Translations under genes and position numbers: made by a program
From: Oerskovia turbata
GTDB lineage: Bacteria; Actinomycetota; Actinomycetes; Actinomycetales; Cellulomonadaceae
Direction of reading: 5' to 3'
NCBI RefSeq assembly: GCF_000718325.1
Contig: NZ_JOFV01000004.1
Coordinates: forward strand, 62,001 to 126,000
Length of the DNA: 64,000 nt
Shown here: piece by piece, positions 18,859 to 28,272 of the stretch
Layout of the letters: each line of letters begins with the position of its first letter
Numbering within the stretch: the first letter of the stretch is position 1
The notes under the pieces: model-generated
What the model was told of the DNA's origin: nothing
Database searches by the model: none
What the model saw: the letters and a program-made list of their open reading frames with translations, nothing else

Positions 18859-19062
18859 TCAGAGCGGGCGGACGTTCTCCGCCTGCGGGCCCTTGGGACC
18901 CTGGGTGATCTCGAACTCGACCCGCTGAGCCTCTTCGAGCGACCGGTAGCCCTGGGCCTCGATCGCGGAGTAGTGGACGAAGACGTCGGCGCCGCCGCCG
19001 TCCTGGGCGATGAACCCGTAGCCCTTCTCAGCGTTGAACCACTTCACAGAACCCTGCGCCAT
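18859..19062 (-). CDS. Cold-shock protein (CspA family)
   Basis: A 67-residue single cold-shock (OB-fold) domain that binds single-stranded RNA/DNA. Both RNA-binding motifs are intact: K-G-Y-G-F-I (about 13-18) and D-V-F-V-H-Y (about 26-31). It ends in the typical [11 protein letters not shown] at 19062 has GAGGAAC upstream. The gap of over 300 bases upstream leaves room for the long 5' leader known for cold-shock genes. Confidence 0.95.
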   Translation of the reverse strand: MAQGSVKWFNAEKGYGFIAQDGGGADVFVHYSAIEAQGYRSLEEAQRVEFEITQGPKGPQAENVRPL

Positions 19063-19375
19063 GCTGTTCCTCGTACCTTCTGTCCATGCGGGGACATCCG
19101 CGAACGGACCCTTCGCCCGTTCATCGAGCCGCAGCCACGCGGACCCGCGACGCGCTCCGCGAGGTCCGGTCGTGGCGACCGCCGGTTGGACTGGCACGAC
19201 CTCGGCGGACCGGGATCCTGCTGCGCCGATACCGGTTCACGCGAAGGCATGTCTCGAGCACGTCACTGCAACGAGACTTAGTTTTGCACGGTGAAGGTGA
19301 AGTTCGCCACGTCAGGCGCCGAGGAAATACCGTGATTCGTCCGCACAACCTCCGCAGAACCTCCGCGAGCGGTCG
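19063..19375 (-). promoter_or_regulatory. Cold-shock gene upstream region
   Basis: There are 313 bases between csp and the PAC2 gene's stop. I see no coding frame with family features. A low-GC patch on the minus strand (about 19276-19296, CAAAACTAAG) is a plausible -10 region, which would give a leader of over 200 nt. That is consistent with, but not proof of, temperature-responsive leader structure. Confidence 0.3.
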
Positions 19376-20323
19376 TCACTCCCCCGTCTGCTGGGCAAGG
19401 AAGCGTTCGAACTCGGCCCCGAGCTCGTCAGCAGTCGGAATGGGCGCCGACTCCGCGAGCAGGCTCGTGCGACCCACCGAGCGGGCGAACGCGTCGTACT
19501 GCTCCTCGAGCGCACGCACGACCGCAGCGACCTCCTCCGACTCCGCCATCTGACGCTCGACCTCGGCCACGGCCTCCTGGGCCCCCGCCGCGAGCGCCGC
19601 GACCCGCAGGTCCAGCCCCGTCGAACGCTGGACGTTCTCGAGCGCCACCACGGCGGCGGGCGGGAACGGGGACTGTGCCAGGTAGTGCGGCACGTGCACC
19701 GTGAAGCCCATCGCGTCGTACCCCGACTCCCCCAGGCGCAGCTCGAGCAACGACGCCAGCGAGCCCGGGACCTTGACCGTGCCGAACCACGACGTGTGGT
19801 CCTCGATCAGCGCGCGCCGTGTCGCGTGCGCCGTCACCGACAGCGGGCGCGTGTGCGGGATGCCCATGGGGATGCCGTGGAAGCCCACGACGAGGGACAC
19901 GTCGAAACGGCTCACGAGCTCGCGCAGCGCGGCGATCACCCGCTCCCACTGCAGGTCCGGCTCCATGCCGTGCAGGAGCAGGAAGCCCGTGCCCTCGGCG
20001 TCGCGCACGTGGTCGATCGCGAGGAACGGCTCGTCGTACGACGCCCACCGGTCCGCGTCGAACACCATCGTCACACGCTTCGAGCGGTAGTCCAGGAGCT
20101 GGTCCACGTCGAACGTGACCAGCCGCGTGACCTCGAACTCCTCGAGCAGGTGCTCGACCGCGAGCTCGCCCGCCGTCCCCGCGTCCACGAACCCGCGCAC
20201 CGAGTGCAGCATGACCGGGCCCGTCGCACGGACGGCAGCCTCTCCCTGCGTCCCCGTCGCCGCCGGCAGGACGCGCGCCACAGCGGCCTCGTCCACCTCG
20301 TAGATCTCTCGTGGGTCCAGCAC
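19376..20323 (-). CDS. PAC2 family protein
   Basis: A 315-residue protein with the PAC2 (proteasome assembly chaperone 2) fold region. Features include H-S-V-R-G-F-V-D-A-G (about 40-49), L-L-L-H-G-x-E-P-D and G-F-H-G-I-P-M-G-I-P-H-T-R-P. The C-terminal 70 residues are helical and probably coiled coil. GTG at 20323 preceded by GGAGGAG; the open frame extends further upstream without start signals. PAC2 proteins occur in actinobacteria that have proteasomes and also in those without; its partner is unknown. Confidence 0.85.
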   Translation of the reverse strand: MLDPREIYEVDEAAVARVLPAATGTQGEAAVRATGPVMLHSVRGFVDAGTAGELAVEHLLEEFEVTRLVTFDVDQLLDYRSKRVTMVFDADRWASYDEPFLAIDHVRDAEGTGFLLLHGMEPDLQWERVIAALRELVSRFDVSLVVGFHGIPMGIPHTRPLSVTAHATRRALIEDHTSWFGTVKVPGSLASLLELRLGESGYDAMGFTVHVPHYLAQSPFPPAAVVALENVQRSTGLDLRVAALAAGAQEAVAEVERQMAESEEVAAVVRALEEQYDAFARSVGRTSLLAESAPIPTADELGAEFERFLAQQTGE

Positions 20324-20527
20324 CAGATGCTCCTCCGTCGTCGTCCTCGTCCGCCCAGGTCGGCGGCCGGGCGGTGCCGGCACGGTTCTCGGGCGGTTCG
20401 ATCACGACAACACCGAGGAGCGCCCGATGCTTCCCGCCCGGAGGGCGGGCCGGGTCGTCCCCGCCCGACGAGCGCGCAGGGCCGGGCCGCGCGCGCAGTC
20501 CCGGCCACGCTCACGGGCCGGGCCGCG

Positions 20528-20545
20528 GCGGGCCCGCAGGCCCGC
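20528..20545 (-). terminator. Hairpin after the response regulator gene
   Basis: GCGGGCC and GGCCCGC arms with a 4-nt loop lie 8 bases past the response-regulator stop on the minus strand. Short stem and no U-tract, so a moderate call. Confidence 0.45.
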
Positions 20546-20552
20546 GGGTGTC

Positions 20553-21044
20553 TCAGCGGGCGGGCAGCCTGACGACCGTGACGAAGAAGTCGTCGATCTG
20601 ACGCACCACGTCGATGAACCGGTCGAAGTCGACCGGCTTGGTCACGTAGGCGTTCGCGTGCAGCGAGTACGACCGCACGACGTCCTCCTCGGCCTCCGAG
20701 GTCGTCAGCACGACCACGGGGATCTGGCGCAGCGCCGGGTCGGACTTGAGCTCGCCCAGCACCTCCCGACCGTCCATGCGGGGCAGGTTCAGGTCGAGCA
20801 GGATCAGGTCGGGCGTCGGGGCGTCGGCGTACTCGCCCTCCTTGCGCAGGAAGGCCATCGCGCTGACGCCGTCGCTGACCACCGAGAGGCGGTTGGTGAC
20901 CTTGTGGTCCTCGAAGGCCTCACGCGTCATGAGCACGTCACCGGGGTCGTCCTCGACCAGCAGGACGTCGATCACCTTGTGCCCGTTGCTCATCTCGTCC
21001 ACCACGCCGTTCCTCGTCGTCGGGCCCCGGTCCTCCGGAGCCAC
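20553..21044 (-). CDS. Single-domain response regulator (Rcp1-like receiver)
   Basis: A stand-alone CheY-like receiver with no output domain. The 163-residue protein has acidic residues E-D-D (about 31-33), phospho-acceptor Asp in L-L-D-L-N-L-P (about 84), Thr/Ser switch (T-T-S, about 113) and Lys in K-P-V-D (about 136). This layout resembles phytochrome-type regulators that pair with CHASE/GAF kinases. The GTG at 21044 is favoured because TAGGCT (21051-21056) lies exactly 6 nt before it, as in other leaderless genes here. An internal ATG at 20993 is the alternative. The kinase gene lies directly upstream. Confidence 0.88.
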   Translation of the reverse strand: MAPEDRGPTTRNGVVDEMSNGHKVIDVLLVEDDPGDVLMTREAFEDHKVTNRLSVVSDGVSAMAFLRKEGEYADAPTPDLILLDLNLPRMDGREVLGELKSDPALRQIPVVVLTTSEAEEDVVRSYSLHANAYVTKPVDFDRFIDVVRQIDDFFVTVVRLPAR

Positions 21045-21175
21045 GCCGCGAGCCTAGTCGACGTGGACAGGCCGGGCGCGGCTGCGCGCGCCGTGAGAGC
21101 CGATCAAGGCTCCGGGACACCCGGACGTCGGCCCGGGTGGTTCCCGGTGCGCAGCGCCGCGAGAGCCGGCGCGCC

Positions 21176-22843
21176 TCACCGGGCCGACGGCGTCGGCGCG
21201 CTCCCGACCGGGTCGTACTGGTGCGCGATCGTGAACCGTACGGTCGTACCGCCACCGGCGGTCGGTTCGATCCAGATCCTGCCCCCGTGGTACTCGACGA
21301 TCCGCTTGCACAGCGCGAGCCCGATCCCGGTCCCCTCGTAGACGTCCTTGGGGTGCAACCGCTGGAAGATCACGAAGACCCGCTCCGCGTACTGGGCGTC
21401 GATCCCGATCCCGTTGTCGGAGACGGCGAACTCCCAGCCGCCGTCGAGCGAGCGGACCCCGACGTGCACCACGGGCGGGCGGTCAGGGTCCCGGAACTTG
21501 ACGGCGTTCCCGACGAGGTTGACGAAGAGCTGCTCGAGCAGCCCCCTCTCCCCGCGCACCGTGGGCAGGGGGTCGTGCGTCACGGTCGTGCCCGTCGTCG
21601 AGATCTTCTCCTCGAGGTCGCTGAGCGCCACCCCGAAGGCCTTCTCGAGGTCCACCGGCCCCCTCTCGTTGCCGGTACGCCCCACGCGCGAGAATCCCAG
21701 CAGGTCCTGGATGAGGCGCTGCATCCGCTTCGCGCCGTCCACGGCGAAATCGATGTACTGGTCGGCACGGTCGTCGAGCTGTCCGCCGTAGCGCTTCTGC
21801 AAGAGCTGGGTGAACGACGCGACCTTCCGCAGCGGCTCCTGCAGGTCGTGGGACGCCACGTAGGCGAACTGCTCCAGGTCCCGGTTCGAGCGTGCGAGCT
21901 CCTGCGCCTGCGCCGCGAGGAGCTCGTGCGAGTGCTCGACCTCCTCGTGCGACGTCCGGATCTCCGCGACCTGGCTCACGAGCTCTCGGCGCATGTGCTC
22001 GACGTCGACCGCGAGCGCCCCGATCTCCCCCGGGGCGCTGACCGCGACCGGCTGGCGGAGGTTCCCGTCGCTGACGACCCGCACCTGGTGGGCGAGCGTG
22101 GTCACCGGATCCGTGATCCAGCGCTTGAGCACGTTCCAGAGGAAGCCGCCGACGAGGACTGCCGCGACCACGAGGACGACGACCGAGCCGAACAGCACCT
22201 GTGTCCACAGCTCGAGCGAGCGGACCTTCTCCGCCCGGACGTCACGGAGCACGGCGATGTACTCGCCCGTCGCCGTCCGGGCCTCGGCGAAGAGCCGGGC
22301 ACCCTCGAGCCGGTCGTCCGTCGTCACGGCGTCCGGGCCGCCCTGCCGTACCTTCTCGACCGCGGGCTGCGCATAGAGGACCGACCACGCGTGGACGGCG
22401 CGCGTCGCGTCGTCGAGCGCCGTGGCGACCGGTGACGACGTGGTGATGAGCTCGGCGGTGGCGTCGTCGTGGATCGCGCTGCCCTGTTCGTTCGCGAACG
22501 ACCGGTCGAACGCCTCGAGGTTCAGGGGGCTCCCGGTGGCCAGGTAGCCGCGCACCGACGACTCGGCGTCGACCAGGGTCACGTACGCGCTGTCGGCCTG
22601 CGTGACGGCCGTGAAGTAGGGGTTGGTGACCTCGTCCTGGTAGCGCACCACGTTGACGAGAGCGACCACGGAGACGCAGACCACCACGAGGAGGATCGTG
22701 GCGGCGAGGACCAGCAGGCCGCCGAGCCGTCGCCGCAGCGACGGTCCGGGCGGTGGTGCGTCAGGAGCCTCGGGAGCCTCGACGTCCTGCGGCTCGTCGT
22801 CCTGACCGGAGGGCGGCGCACCGTCCGGGGACGGCCCCGTCAC
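21176..22843 (-). CDS. Membrane sensor histidine kinase with CHASE3-type sensor
   Basis: A 555-residue kinase. A membrane segment (about 40-60) is followed by an extracytoplasmic domain of about 130 residues with CHASE3 features (S-S-V-R-G-Y-L-A-T-G). A second membrane segment (about 210-235), a HAMP-like linker, the phospho-acceptor box A-S-H-D-L-Q-E-P-L-R-K (about 334-344), and an ATPase domain with N (G-N-A-V-K-F), D-N-G-I-G and G-T-G-I-G-L-A-L follow. The H-D-L-Q-E-P-L-R type commonly works with single-domain regulators and RsbU-like phosphatases. GTG start overlaps the upstream phosphatase stop (GTGA). Ligand unknown. Confidence 0.9.
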   Translation of the reverse strand: MTGPSPDGAPPSGQDDEPQDVEAPEAPDAPPPGPSLRRRLGGLLVLAATILLVVVCVSVVALVNVVRYQDEVTNPYFTAVTQADSAYVTLVDAESSVRGYLATGSPLNLEAFDRSFANEQGSAIHDDATAELITTSSPVATALDDATRAVHAWSVLYAQPAVEKVRQGGPDAVTTDDRLEGARLFAEARTATGEYIAVLRDVRAEKVRSLELWTQVLFGSVVVLVVAAVLVGGFLWNVLKRWITDPVTTLAHQVRVVSDGNLRQPVAVSAPGEIGALAVDVEHMRRELVSQVAEIRTSHEEVEHSHELLAAQAQELARSNRDLEQFAYVASHDLQEPLRKVASFTQLLQKRYGGQLDDRADQYIDFAVDGAKRMQRLIQDLLGFSRVGRTGNERGPVDLEKAFGVALSDLEEKISTTGTTVTHDPLPTVRGERGLLEQLFVNLVGNAVKFRDPDRPPVVHVGVRSLDGGWEFAVSDNGIGIDAQYAERVFVIFQRLHPKDVYEGTGIGLALCKRIVEYHGGRIWIEPTAGGGTTVRFTIAHQYDPVGSAPTPSAR

Positions 22844-24156
22844 TGCGACCACCCGTCCGAGTCGGCGAGCGTCGCGGTCCGTTCTCCCCGGGTGTCCTGG
22901 TCCGGGCCGCCCCACCCGATCACGAGCACCGCGGCGTCGTCCGCGAGGGGGCCGCCGTGCAGGGTGCGCACGCGACGGAAGAGCCTCTCGACGAGTCCCT
23001 CCCCACCGTGGGCCAGCTCGGTGTCGACTGCCGCGACCAGCCCCTGGACGCCGAGGCGTTCGCGCCGGCCGGGCGTCCCGCCGAGGGGCGGCGCGTCGGT
23101 CGGGGGGGTCTCGGCGAGCGTCGCCTCGATCAGCCCGTCGGTGTAGAGCATGAGCGCCCAAGGCGGGTCGAGCGGCACGCGCTCGGGCCGCCAGCCGCCC
23201 GTGACCGGGATGCCCAGCGCCCGACCACGTGAGGTCGTCGGGAGCTCGGTGCACGAGCCCCTCAGGAGCAGCGGGGGCATGTGGCCCGCGAGGTAGAGAT
23301 CGACGTTCGCCCGGTCCGGGGCGATGACGACCTGGCAGAGGGTCACGAAGACCTCGGGCCGGGCACGCTCGGGGACCAGGACCCGTTCGACGAGGGGCAG
23401 GATCTCGGCCGGCTCGACGTCCGACAGGACGAGGGTGCGCCACGCGGTGCGCAGGGTCGCGCCGAGCGCCGCCTCGTCCGGGCCGTGCCCGGCCACGTCG
23501 CCGATCAGGCACAGGACGCTGCCGTCGGGTCGCTCGACGGCGTCGTAGAAGTCCCCGCCCAGCAGACCGTTGCCGCCGGGGATGTAGCCCACCATCACGG
23601 CGATCGTCTCGTCCGTCACGAGCGGCTTGGGCAGCAGTGCGTGCTCGAGCCGGGCGGTCTCGGCCGCGCGCACCTCGCTGCGGTACAGGGCGCGCTGCTG
23701 CTCCTTGGAGCGGCGACGCTGCACGGAGTAGCGGACCGAGCGTCCCAGGAGGTCTCCGTCGACCTCGCCCTTGACGAGGTAGTCGTCGGCGCCCGCGGCC
23801 ACCGCCTGGACCCCGAGGTCGATGCCGGTGTGCCCGGTGAGCACGACCAGCGCGGGCGGGTCCTGCCGGGACTGGAGTCTCTCGACCGCGCTCAGTCCCA
23901 CGGCGTCCGGGAGGCCGAGGTCGAGCAGCACGCAGTGCACGTCGTGCAGCCGCAGCATCTCGAGGGCGACGTCGAGGCTCCTCGCCCGGTGCAGCTCGAC
24001 CTTGACCCGTGCGTCGTCGAGGAGCTCCTCCACGAGGACCGCGTCTCCGTCGTCGTCCTCGACCAGCAGGACGCGCAGGAGGTCCTCCGGGGACAGGACG
24101 CCGGGAGTCTCGTTCTCCGGGCGGGGCGACGAGGGCGACAAGGGCTCAGTCACCAC
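22840..24156 (-). CDS. Receiver domain - SpoIIE/PP2C phosphatase
   Basis: A 438-residue fusion. The N-terminal receiver (E-D-D-D, phospho-Asp in L-L-D-L-G, Lys in V-K-G-E) is joined by a coiled-coil linker to a PP2C/SpoIIE serine phosphatase with G-G-D-F-Y-D, G-D-V-A-G-H-G and Y-T-D-G-L-I-E metal-binding motifs. Such RsbU-like proteins dephosphorylate anti-sigma-factor antagonists. No antagonist or anti-sigma gene is in this window, so the target lies elsewhere. First gene of the group; GTG with GGAGG upstream and a TACGAT -10 candidate at 24193-24198. Confidence 0.9.
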   Translation of the reverse strand: MVTEPLSPSSPRPENETPGVLSPEDLLRVLLVEDDDGDAVLVEELLDDARVKVELHRARSLDVALEMLRLHDVHCVLLDLGLPDAVGLSAVERLQSRQDPPALVVLTGHTGIDLGVQAVAAGADDYLVKGEVDGDLLGRSVRYSVQRRRSKEQQRALYRSEVRAAETARLEHALLPKPLVTDETIAVMVGYIPGGNGLLGGDFYDAVERPDGSVLCLIGDVAGHGPDEAALGATLRTAWRTLVLSDVEPAEILPLVERVLVPERARPEVFVTLCQVVIAPDRANVDLYLAGHMPPLLLRGSCTELPTTSRGRALGIPVTGGWRPERVPLDPPWALMLYTDGLIEATLAETPPTDAPPLGGTPGRRERLGVQGLVAAVDTELAHGGEGLVERLFRRVRTLHGGPLADDAAVLVIGWGGPDQDTRGERTATLADSDGWSQ

Positions 24157-24379
24157 GACGCGCGCCTCCGGTCAGTCGCCATGGTTCCCGATCGTAGAGG
24201 AAGAGGGCGTCTCGTGCTGGGGGACCTGGCCCGCACAGGGCGGTCCCCGCACCGCCCGCAGCGCGCGTCCACGCCCGCGGCAGGTGGCGCCCGGCATGTG
24301 CAGGATCGGCAATAATGGACGGCTGCGTCGCGGGGTGCGCGAGCGGACCGCGAGGGACCAGACGACAGGACGGAACAGC

Positions 24380-26707
24380 GTGCGCGAGACGAGCGACCGG
24401 ACGAGCGGGACGTCGACCACGGGCGAGAAGGTCCGGCCGGGGGACGTCCCGACGTCGAACCGCCAGCACGAGATCGGCGTCGAGCAGGAGGTCGTCGACA
24501 CGCTCTACGCGCGTCTCGACGAGCTGCGGGCCTCGACCCGGTCGCGACTCGCGGGGGTGCGCCGGTCCGGCCCCTCCGGGTCTCCCCAGAACCGCAGCGA
24601 GCGCGACGCCTTCGCGACCCTCTACGAGGACCGGCTGGCCCAGCTCGAGGCGGTCGAGGACCGGCTCGCGTTCGGCCGCCTCGACCTGGAGGACGGCGCG
24701 ACCCGCTACGTCGGGCGCATCGGGCTGTCGGACGAGGAGCACACGTCGATCCTCACCGACTGGCGTGCTCCGGCGGCGCAGTCGTTCTACCGCGCGACCG
24801 CGGCGCACCCGGACGGGGTGCGGCGCCGCCGTCACCTGGTGACCCAGGGTCGTTCGGTCACGGGTGTCGAGGACGAGGTCCTCGACCTCACCTCGGGGGC
24901 CGTCGCCGAGTCGTCGCTGTCGGGCGAAGGGGCCCTGCTCGCGGCGATGGCGGCAGGCCGCACGAGCCGCATGGGCGACATCGTCGCGACGATCCAGGCC
25001 GAGCAGGACGCGATCATCCGCTCCGAGCTCACCGGGGCGCTCGTGGTGCAGGGCGGGCCGGGCACGGGCAAGACCGCCGTCGCGCTGCACCGTGCCGCCT
25101 ACCTGCTGTACGCGCACCGGCGCCTGCTCGAGCGTTCGGGCGTGCTGCTCGTCGGTCCGAGCCTGTCCTTCCTGCACTACATCGACCAGGTCCTGCCCTC
25201 GCTCGGGGAGACGGGCGTCGTGAGCACGACGGTCGCCGAGCTGCTGCCCGGCCTCGTCGCGGACGGCGAGGAGGCGCCCGAGGTGGCGCGCATCAAGGGT
25301 CGCTCGTCCTGGACCCGGACCGTCCAGCGGGCGGTGCGTGCGCGCCAGCGGGTGCCTGCCGAGGACCAGCACCTGCGCATCGACGGGCACGACCTCGTGA
25401 TCCGGCGCTCGGACGTGCGCGAGGCGATCGCCAAGGCCCACCGCACGCACAAGCCGCACAACCTCGCCCGGGTCCCCTTCGTCCGGGAGATGCTGGGCCG
25501 CCTCGCCGACCAGTACGTGGCGCAGCTCGGCGGCCCGGTCGCCCCCGAGGAGCGGGCAGAGGTGATCGACGACCTGCGGCACCAGCGCGAGATCCGGATC
25601 GCGCTCAACCTCGCGTGGATGCCGCTGACTCCCGAGAGGCTGATCGAGGACCTGTTCGTCAAGCCGCACCGGCTCGCGGAGGCCGCCCCCGACATGTCGA
25701 GCGCGGACCGTGCCGCGCTCGTGCGCCCCAAGGGCTCGCCGTGGACCCCTGCGGACGTCCCGCTACTGGACGAGGCCGCCGAGCTCCTGGGCGAGGACGA
25801 CCAGGCCGCGCGCGCCCAGGCCAAGGCCGAGGCCGCGGAACGGGCGGCCAGCCTGGACTACGCGCGTCAGGTCCTCGAGTCGTCCGGTGCCGGCGGCGGG
25901 ATCGTGGGCGCCGAGGTCCTCGCCGACCGGTTCGCCGGTGGCGGTTCTCGCCTGACGACGGCCGAGCGTGCCGCGCAGGACCGCACGTGGACCTACGCGC
26001 ACGTCGTGGTCGACGAGGCCCAGGAGCTGTCCGCGATGGCGTGGCGGGCCCTGGTCCGCCGCTGCCCGACGCGGTCCATGACGATCGTCGGCGACGTCGC
26101 CCAGACGTCGTCGCTCGCGGGGGCGCGCTCGTGGTCGAGCATGCTCGACCCGTTGCTGCGCAGCTCGTGGCGTCTGGCGACGCTCACGGTCAACTACCGC
26201 ACGCCCACGCAGATCGCGGACACCGCGCAGCGGTTCGCCGCAGCCCACCGCCTCCCGACGTCGTCGCTCACCTCGGCGCGCGACGTGCCGGGAGCGCTCG
26301 TCCTGGCCCCGGTCCCGGACGGCGAGGACCTGCTGGCCGAGGTGACGGTCCGGGTCCGGTCGGCCCTCGCGGAGTTCGTCGGGCCCGACGGCGCGGGCAG
26401 GGTCGCGGTCGTCGCACCGGCCGAGCGCGTGGCCGGCGTGCGCGAGCACCTGACCCGTGCGCACGCCGTCGACCCGCTCCTGACCGGCCCCGGGGCCCAG
26501 GTCGAGGGTGCCCTGGGCGCGGCGCTCACGGTCCTGAGCCCGACCCAGGCCAAGGGGCTCGAGTTCGACGCGGTCGTCCTCCTGGAGCCGGCCGACGTCC
26601 TCGCGGCGACCTCCGGGGCGTCCGAGCTCTACGTCGCGATGACCCGCCCGACGCAGCGGCTCGTGGTCGTGCACTCCCGGCCCCTCCCCCGAGGTCTCGC
26701 CGACTGA
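24380..26707 (+). CDS. helD: HelD-type ATPase (RNA polymerase recycling factor, UvrD-like)
   Basis: Superfamily 1 motor of the HelD family, which binds RNA polymerase and frees stalled or inactive complexes. The 775-residue protein has an N-terminal antiparallel helical arm (about 25-95), a G-R-I-G-L block, Walker A G-G-P-G-T-G-K-T (about 225-232), DEAQE (Walker B, about 550-554), and late helicase motifs including A-K-G-L-E-F-D and Y-V-A-M-T-R-P. GTG start chosen for the predicted N-terminal arm; the frame is open further upstream. No rifamycin-associated promoter element was found upstream. Single gene. Confidence 0.88.
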   Translation: MRETSDRTSGTSTTGEKVRPGDVPTSNRQHEIGVEQEVVDTLYARLDELRASTRSRLAGVRRSGPSGSPQNRSERDAFATLYEDRLAQLEAVEDRLAFGRLDLEDGATRYVGRIGLSDEEHTSILTDWRAPAAQSFYRATAAHPDGVRRRRHLVTQGRSVTGVEDEVLDLTSGAVAESSLSGEGALLAAMAAGRTSRMGDIVATIQAEQDAIIRSELTGALVVQGGPGTGKTAVALHRAAYLLYAHRRLLERSGVLLVGPSLSFLHYIDQVLPSLGETGVVSTTVAELLPGLVADGEEAPEVARIKGRSSWTRTVQRAVRARQRVPAEDQHLRIDGHDLVIRRSDVREAIAKAHRTHKPHNLARVPFVREMLGRLADQYVAQLGGPVAPEERAEVIDDLRHQREIRIALNLAWMPLTPERLIEDLFVKPHRLAEAAPDMSSADRAALVRPKGSPWTPADVPLLDEAAELLGEDDQAARAQAKAEAAERAASLDYARQVLESSGAGGGIVGAEVLADRFAGGGSRLTTAERAAQDRTWTYAHVVVDEAQELSAMAWRALVRRCPTRSMTIVGDVAQTSSLAGARSWSSMLDPLLRSSWRLATLTVNYRTPTQIADTAQRFAAAHRLPTSSLTSARDVPGALVLAPVPDGEDLLAEVTVRVRSALAEFVGPDGAGRVAVVAPAERVAGVREHLTRAHAVDPLLTGPGAQVEGALGAALTVLSPTQAKGLEFDAVVLLEPADVLAATSGASELYVAMTRPTQRLVVVHSRPLPRGLAD

Positions 26708-26744
26708 CCGGCGGGGATCACGTCGTCCGAGGGACAAGACTCGT

Positions 26745-26779
26745 TTGGCGCTTCCAGCAACTCGGCGCACCATAGACGG
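26745..26779 (+). promoter_or_regulatory. serA promoter, apparently leaderless
   Basis: TTGGCG (26745-26750), a 17-bp spacer and CACCAT (26768-26773) lie exactly 6 nt before the serA GTG. No Shine-Dalgarno sequence precedes the start, so the mRNA probably begins at or very near the start codon. Confidence 0.5.
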
Positions 26780-27979
26780 GTGCTACGTGCCCTCCTCCTT
26801 GAAAACCTGCACCCTCTCGCCACCTCGATCCTCGAGTCCGCCGGTATCGACGTGACCGTGCGCACCGGGGCCATGGACGAGTCCGAGCTGATCGACGCCC
26901 TCGAGGGTGTGCACCTCCTCGGGATCCGGTCCAAGACCAACGTCACCGCCCGCGTGATCGAGTCCGCCCCGGACCTGATCGCGATCGGTGCGTTCTGCAT
27001 CGGGACCAACCAGATCGACCTCAAGGCGGCGGCCTCCCACGGCGTCGCGACCTTCAACGCACCGTTCTCCAACACGCGCTCGGTCGTCGAGATCGCGCTC
27101 GCCGAGATCATCGCGCTGACCCGACGCCTGACGGAGCGCGACCGTGCGCTGCACGACGGTGTCTGGGACAAGTCCGCCGAGGGCGCCCACGAGGTCCGCG
27201 GTCGCACGCTGGGCATCATCGGCTACGGCAACATCGGCACGCAGCTCTCGGTCGTCGCCGAGGCCCTGGGGATGTCGGTCGTCTTCTACGACACGGCCGA
27301 GAAGCTCGCCCTGGGCAACGCTCGCCGCATGGACAGCCTCGACGAGCTCCTCGAGACGGCCGACGTCGTCACGCTCCACGTCGACGGGCGCGGCGGCAAC
27401 GCGGGCCTGTTCGGCGAGAAGCAGCTCTCGCGCATGCGCCAGGGCTCGATCCTGCTGAACCTCTCGCGCGGCTTCGTCGTGGACACGGTGGCCCTGCGCG
27501 AGGCGATCCTCTCCGGGCACCTGGCGGGGGCTGCCATCGACGTGTTCCCCGAGGAGCCCAAGAAGCGCGGCGACCACTTCGAGTCGGAGCTGCGTGGCCT
27601 GCCCAACGTCATCCTCACCCCGCACATCGGCGGCTCGACCGAGGAGGCGCAGGAGTCGATCGGCCAGTTCGTCGCCGGCAAGCTCCGCGACTACCTGGCG
27701 ACCGGGTCGACGACCCTGAGCGTCAACATGCCGAACCTCGCGCTCGAGCAGAGCACCGGCGTGAGCCGGATCGCCCACCTGCACCGCAACACGCCGGGCG
27801 TGCTCGCGGCCGTCAACGCGGTCCTGGCCGAGCACGGGACCAACATCGAGGGCCAGATGCTCGCGACGCGCGGCGAGCTCGGCTACGTGGTGACCGACGT
27901 CGGTGCGGAGCTCCTGCCTGCTGCCGTCGCAGAGCTGCAGGCCATGGACGCGACGGTCAAGCTGCGCGTGCTGTCCTGA
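26780..27979 (+). CDS. serA: D-3-phosphoglycerate dehydrogenase (SerA, short ACT-type)
   Basis: Oxidises 3-phosphoglycerate in the first step of serine synthesis. The 399-residue protein has substrate and NAD domains of the 2-hydroxyacid dehydrogenase fold: Rossmann motif G-Y-G-N-I-G (about 149-154), catalytic Arg in N-L-S-R-G (about 230), Glu in P-E-E-P and His in P-H-I-G-G-S (about 282). A C-terminal ACT domain (R-I-A-H-L-H-R-N-T-P-G-V-L) binds serine in this family. The length matches the roughly 410-residue Escherichia type, whereas many actinobacteria use a version of about 530 residues. A second serA may exist elsewhere. Confidence 0.93.
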   Translation: MLRALLLENLHPLATSILESAGIDVTVRTGAMDESELIDALEGVHLLGIRSKTNVTARVIESAPDLIAIGAFCIGTNQIDLKAAASHGVATFNAPFSNTRSVVEIALAEIIALTRRLTERDRALHDGVWDKSAEGAHEVRGRTLGIIGYGNIGTQLSVVAEALGMSVVFYDTAEKLALGNARRMDSLDELLETADVVTLHVDGRGGNAGLFGEKQLSRMRQGSILLNLSRGFVVDTVALREAILSGHLAGAAIDVFPEEPKKRGDHFESELRGLPNVILTPHIGGSTEEAQESIGQFVAGKLRDYLATGSTTLSVNMPNLALEQSTGVSRIAHLHRNTPGVLAAVNAVLAEHGTNIEGQMLATRGELGYVVTDVGAELLPAAVAELQAMDATVKLRVLS

Positions 27980-27994
27980 TCTCGACCGCCTGAG

Positions 27995-28039
27995 CACGAG
28001 GAAGGGGACCGGCCCGTCGGGCTGGTCCCCTTCCTCGTG
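27995..28039. terminator. Bidirectional 21-bp hairpin between serA and the DUF5302 gene
   Basis: Arms 27995-28015 and 28019-28039 pair over 21 bp with one G-U pair around a 3-nt loop. It stands between the convergent serA and DUF5302 genes. The C-C-C-C-T-T-C-C-T run in the distal arm gives some U-richness. Confidence 0.82.
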
Positions 28040-28080
28040 TCGTGCAGGTGCGGGGGAACCTCCTGGTTCCCGGCCGACAC

Positions 28081-28272
28081 TCAGCCGGACTTGCGGCGGA
28101 ACGTGCGCTGCACGGGTCCGACGGTCTCCGACCCGTGGACCGAGCCGGTGTTCGACCCTCCGTCCGCGGTGCGGTGGCTCGCTGCGTTCTTGCGGTCCAA
28201 CGCCTCGCGGAACTTCGCCTTGGCGTCCTCGCTGGGCGTGGTCCCGGGTGTCTCGTCCTTCGACGTCGTCAT
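28081..28272 (-). CDS. DUF5302 small protein
   Basis: A 63-residue hydrophilic protein of the actinobacterial DUF5302 type. It has A-K-x-K-F-R-E-A-L-D-R-K (about 19-30), a polar middle, and the conserved end R-x-F-R-R-K-S-G. ATG at 28272 has AAGGAGG 8 nt upstream, which fixes the start. Function unknown. Confidence 0.85.
   Translation of the reverse strand: MTTSKDETPGTTPSEDAKAKFREALDRKNAASHRTADGGSNTGSVHGSETVGPVQRTFRRKSG

Noticed and set aside
24190..24379. Rifamycin-associated element upstream of helD
   Set aside because: No inverted repeat of the expected type is present in the upstream region.
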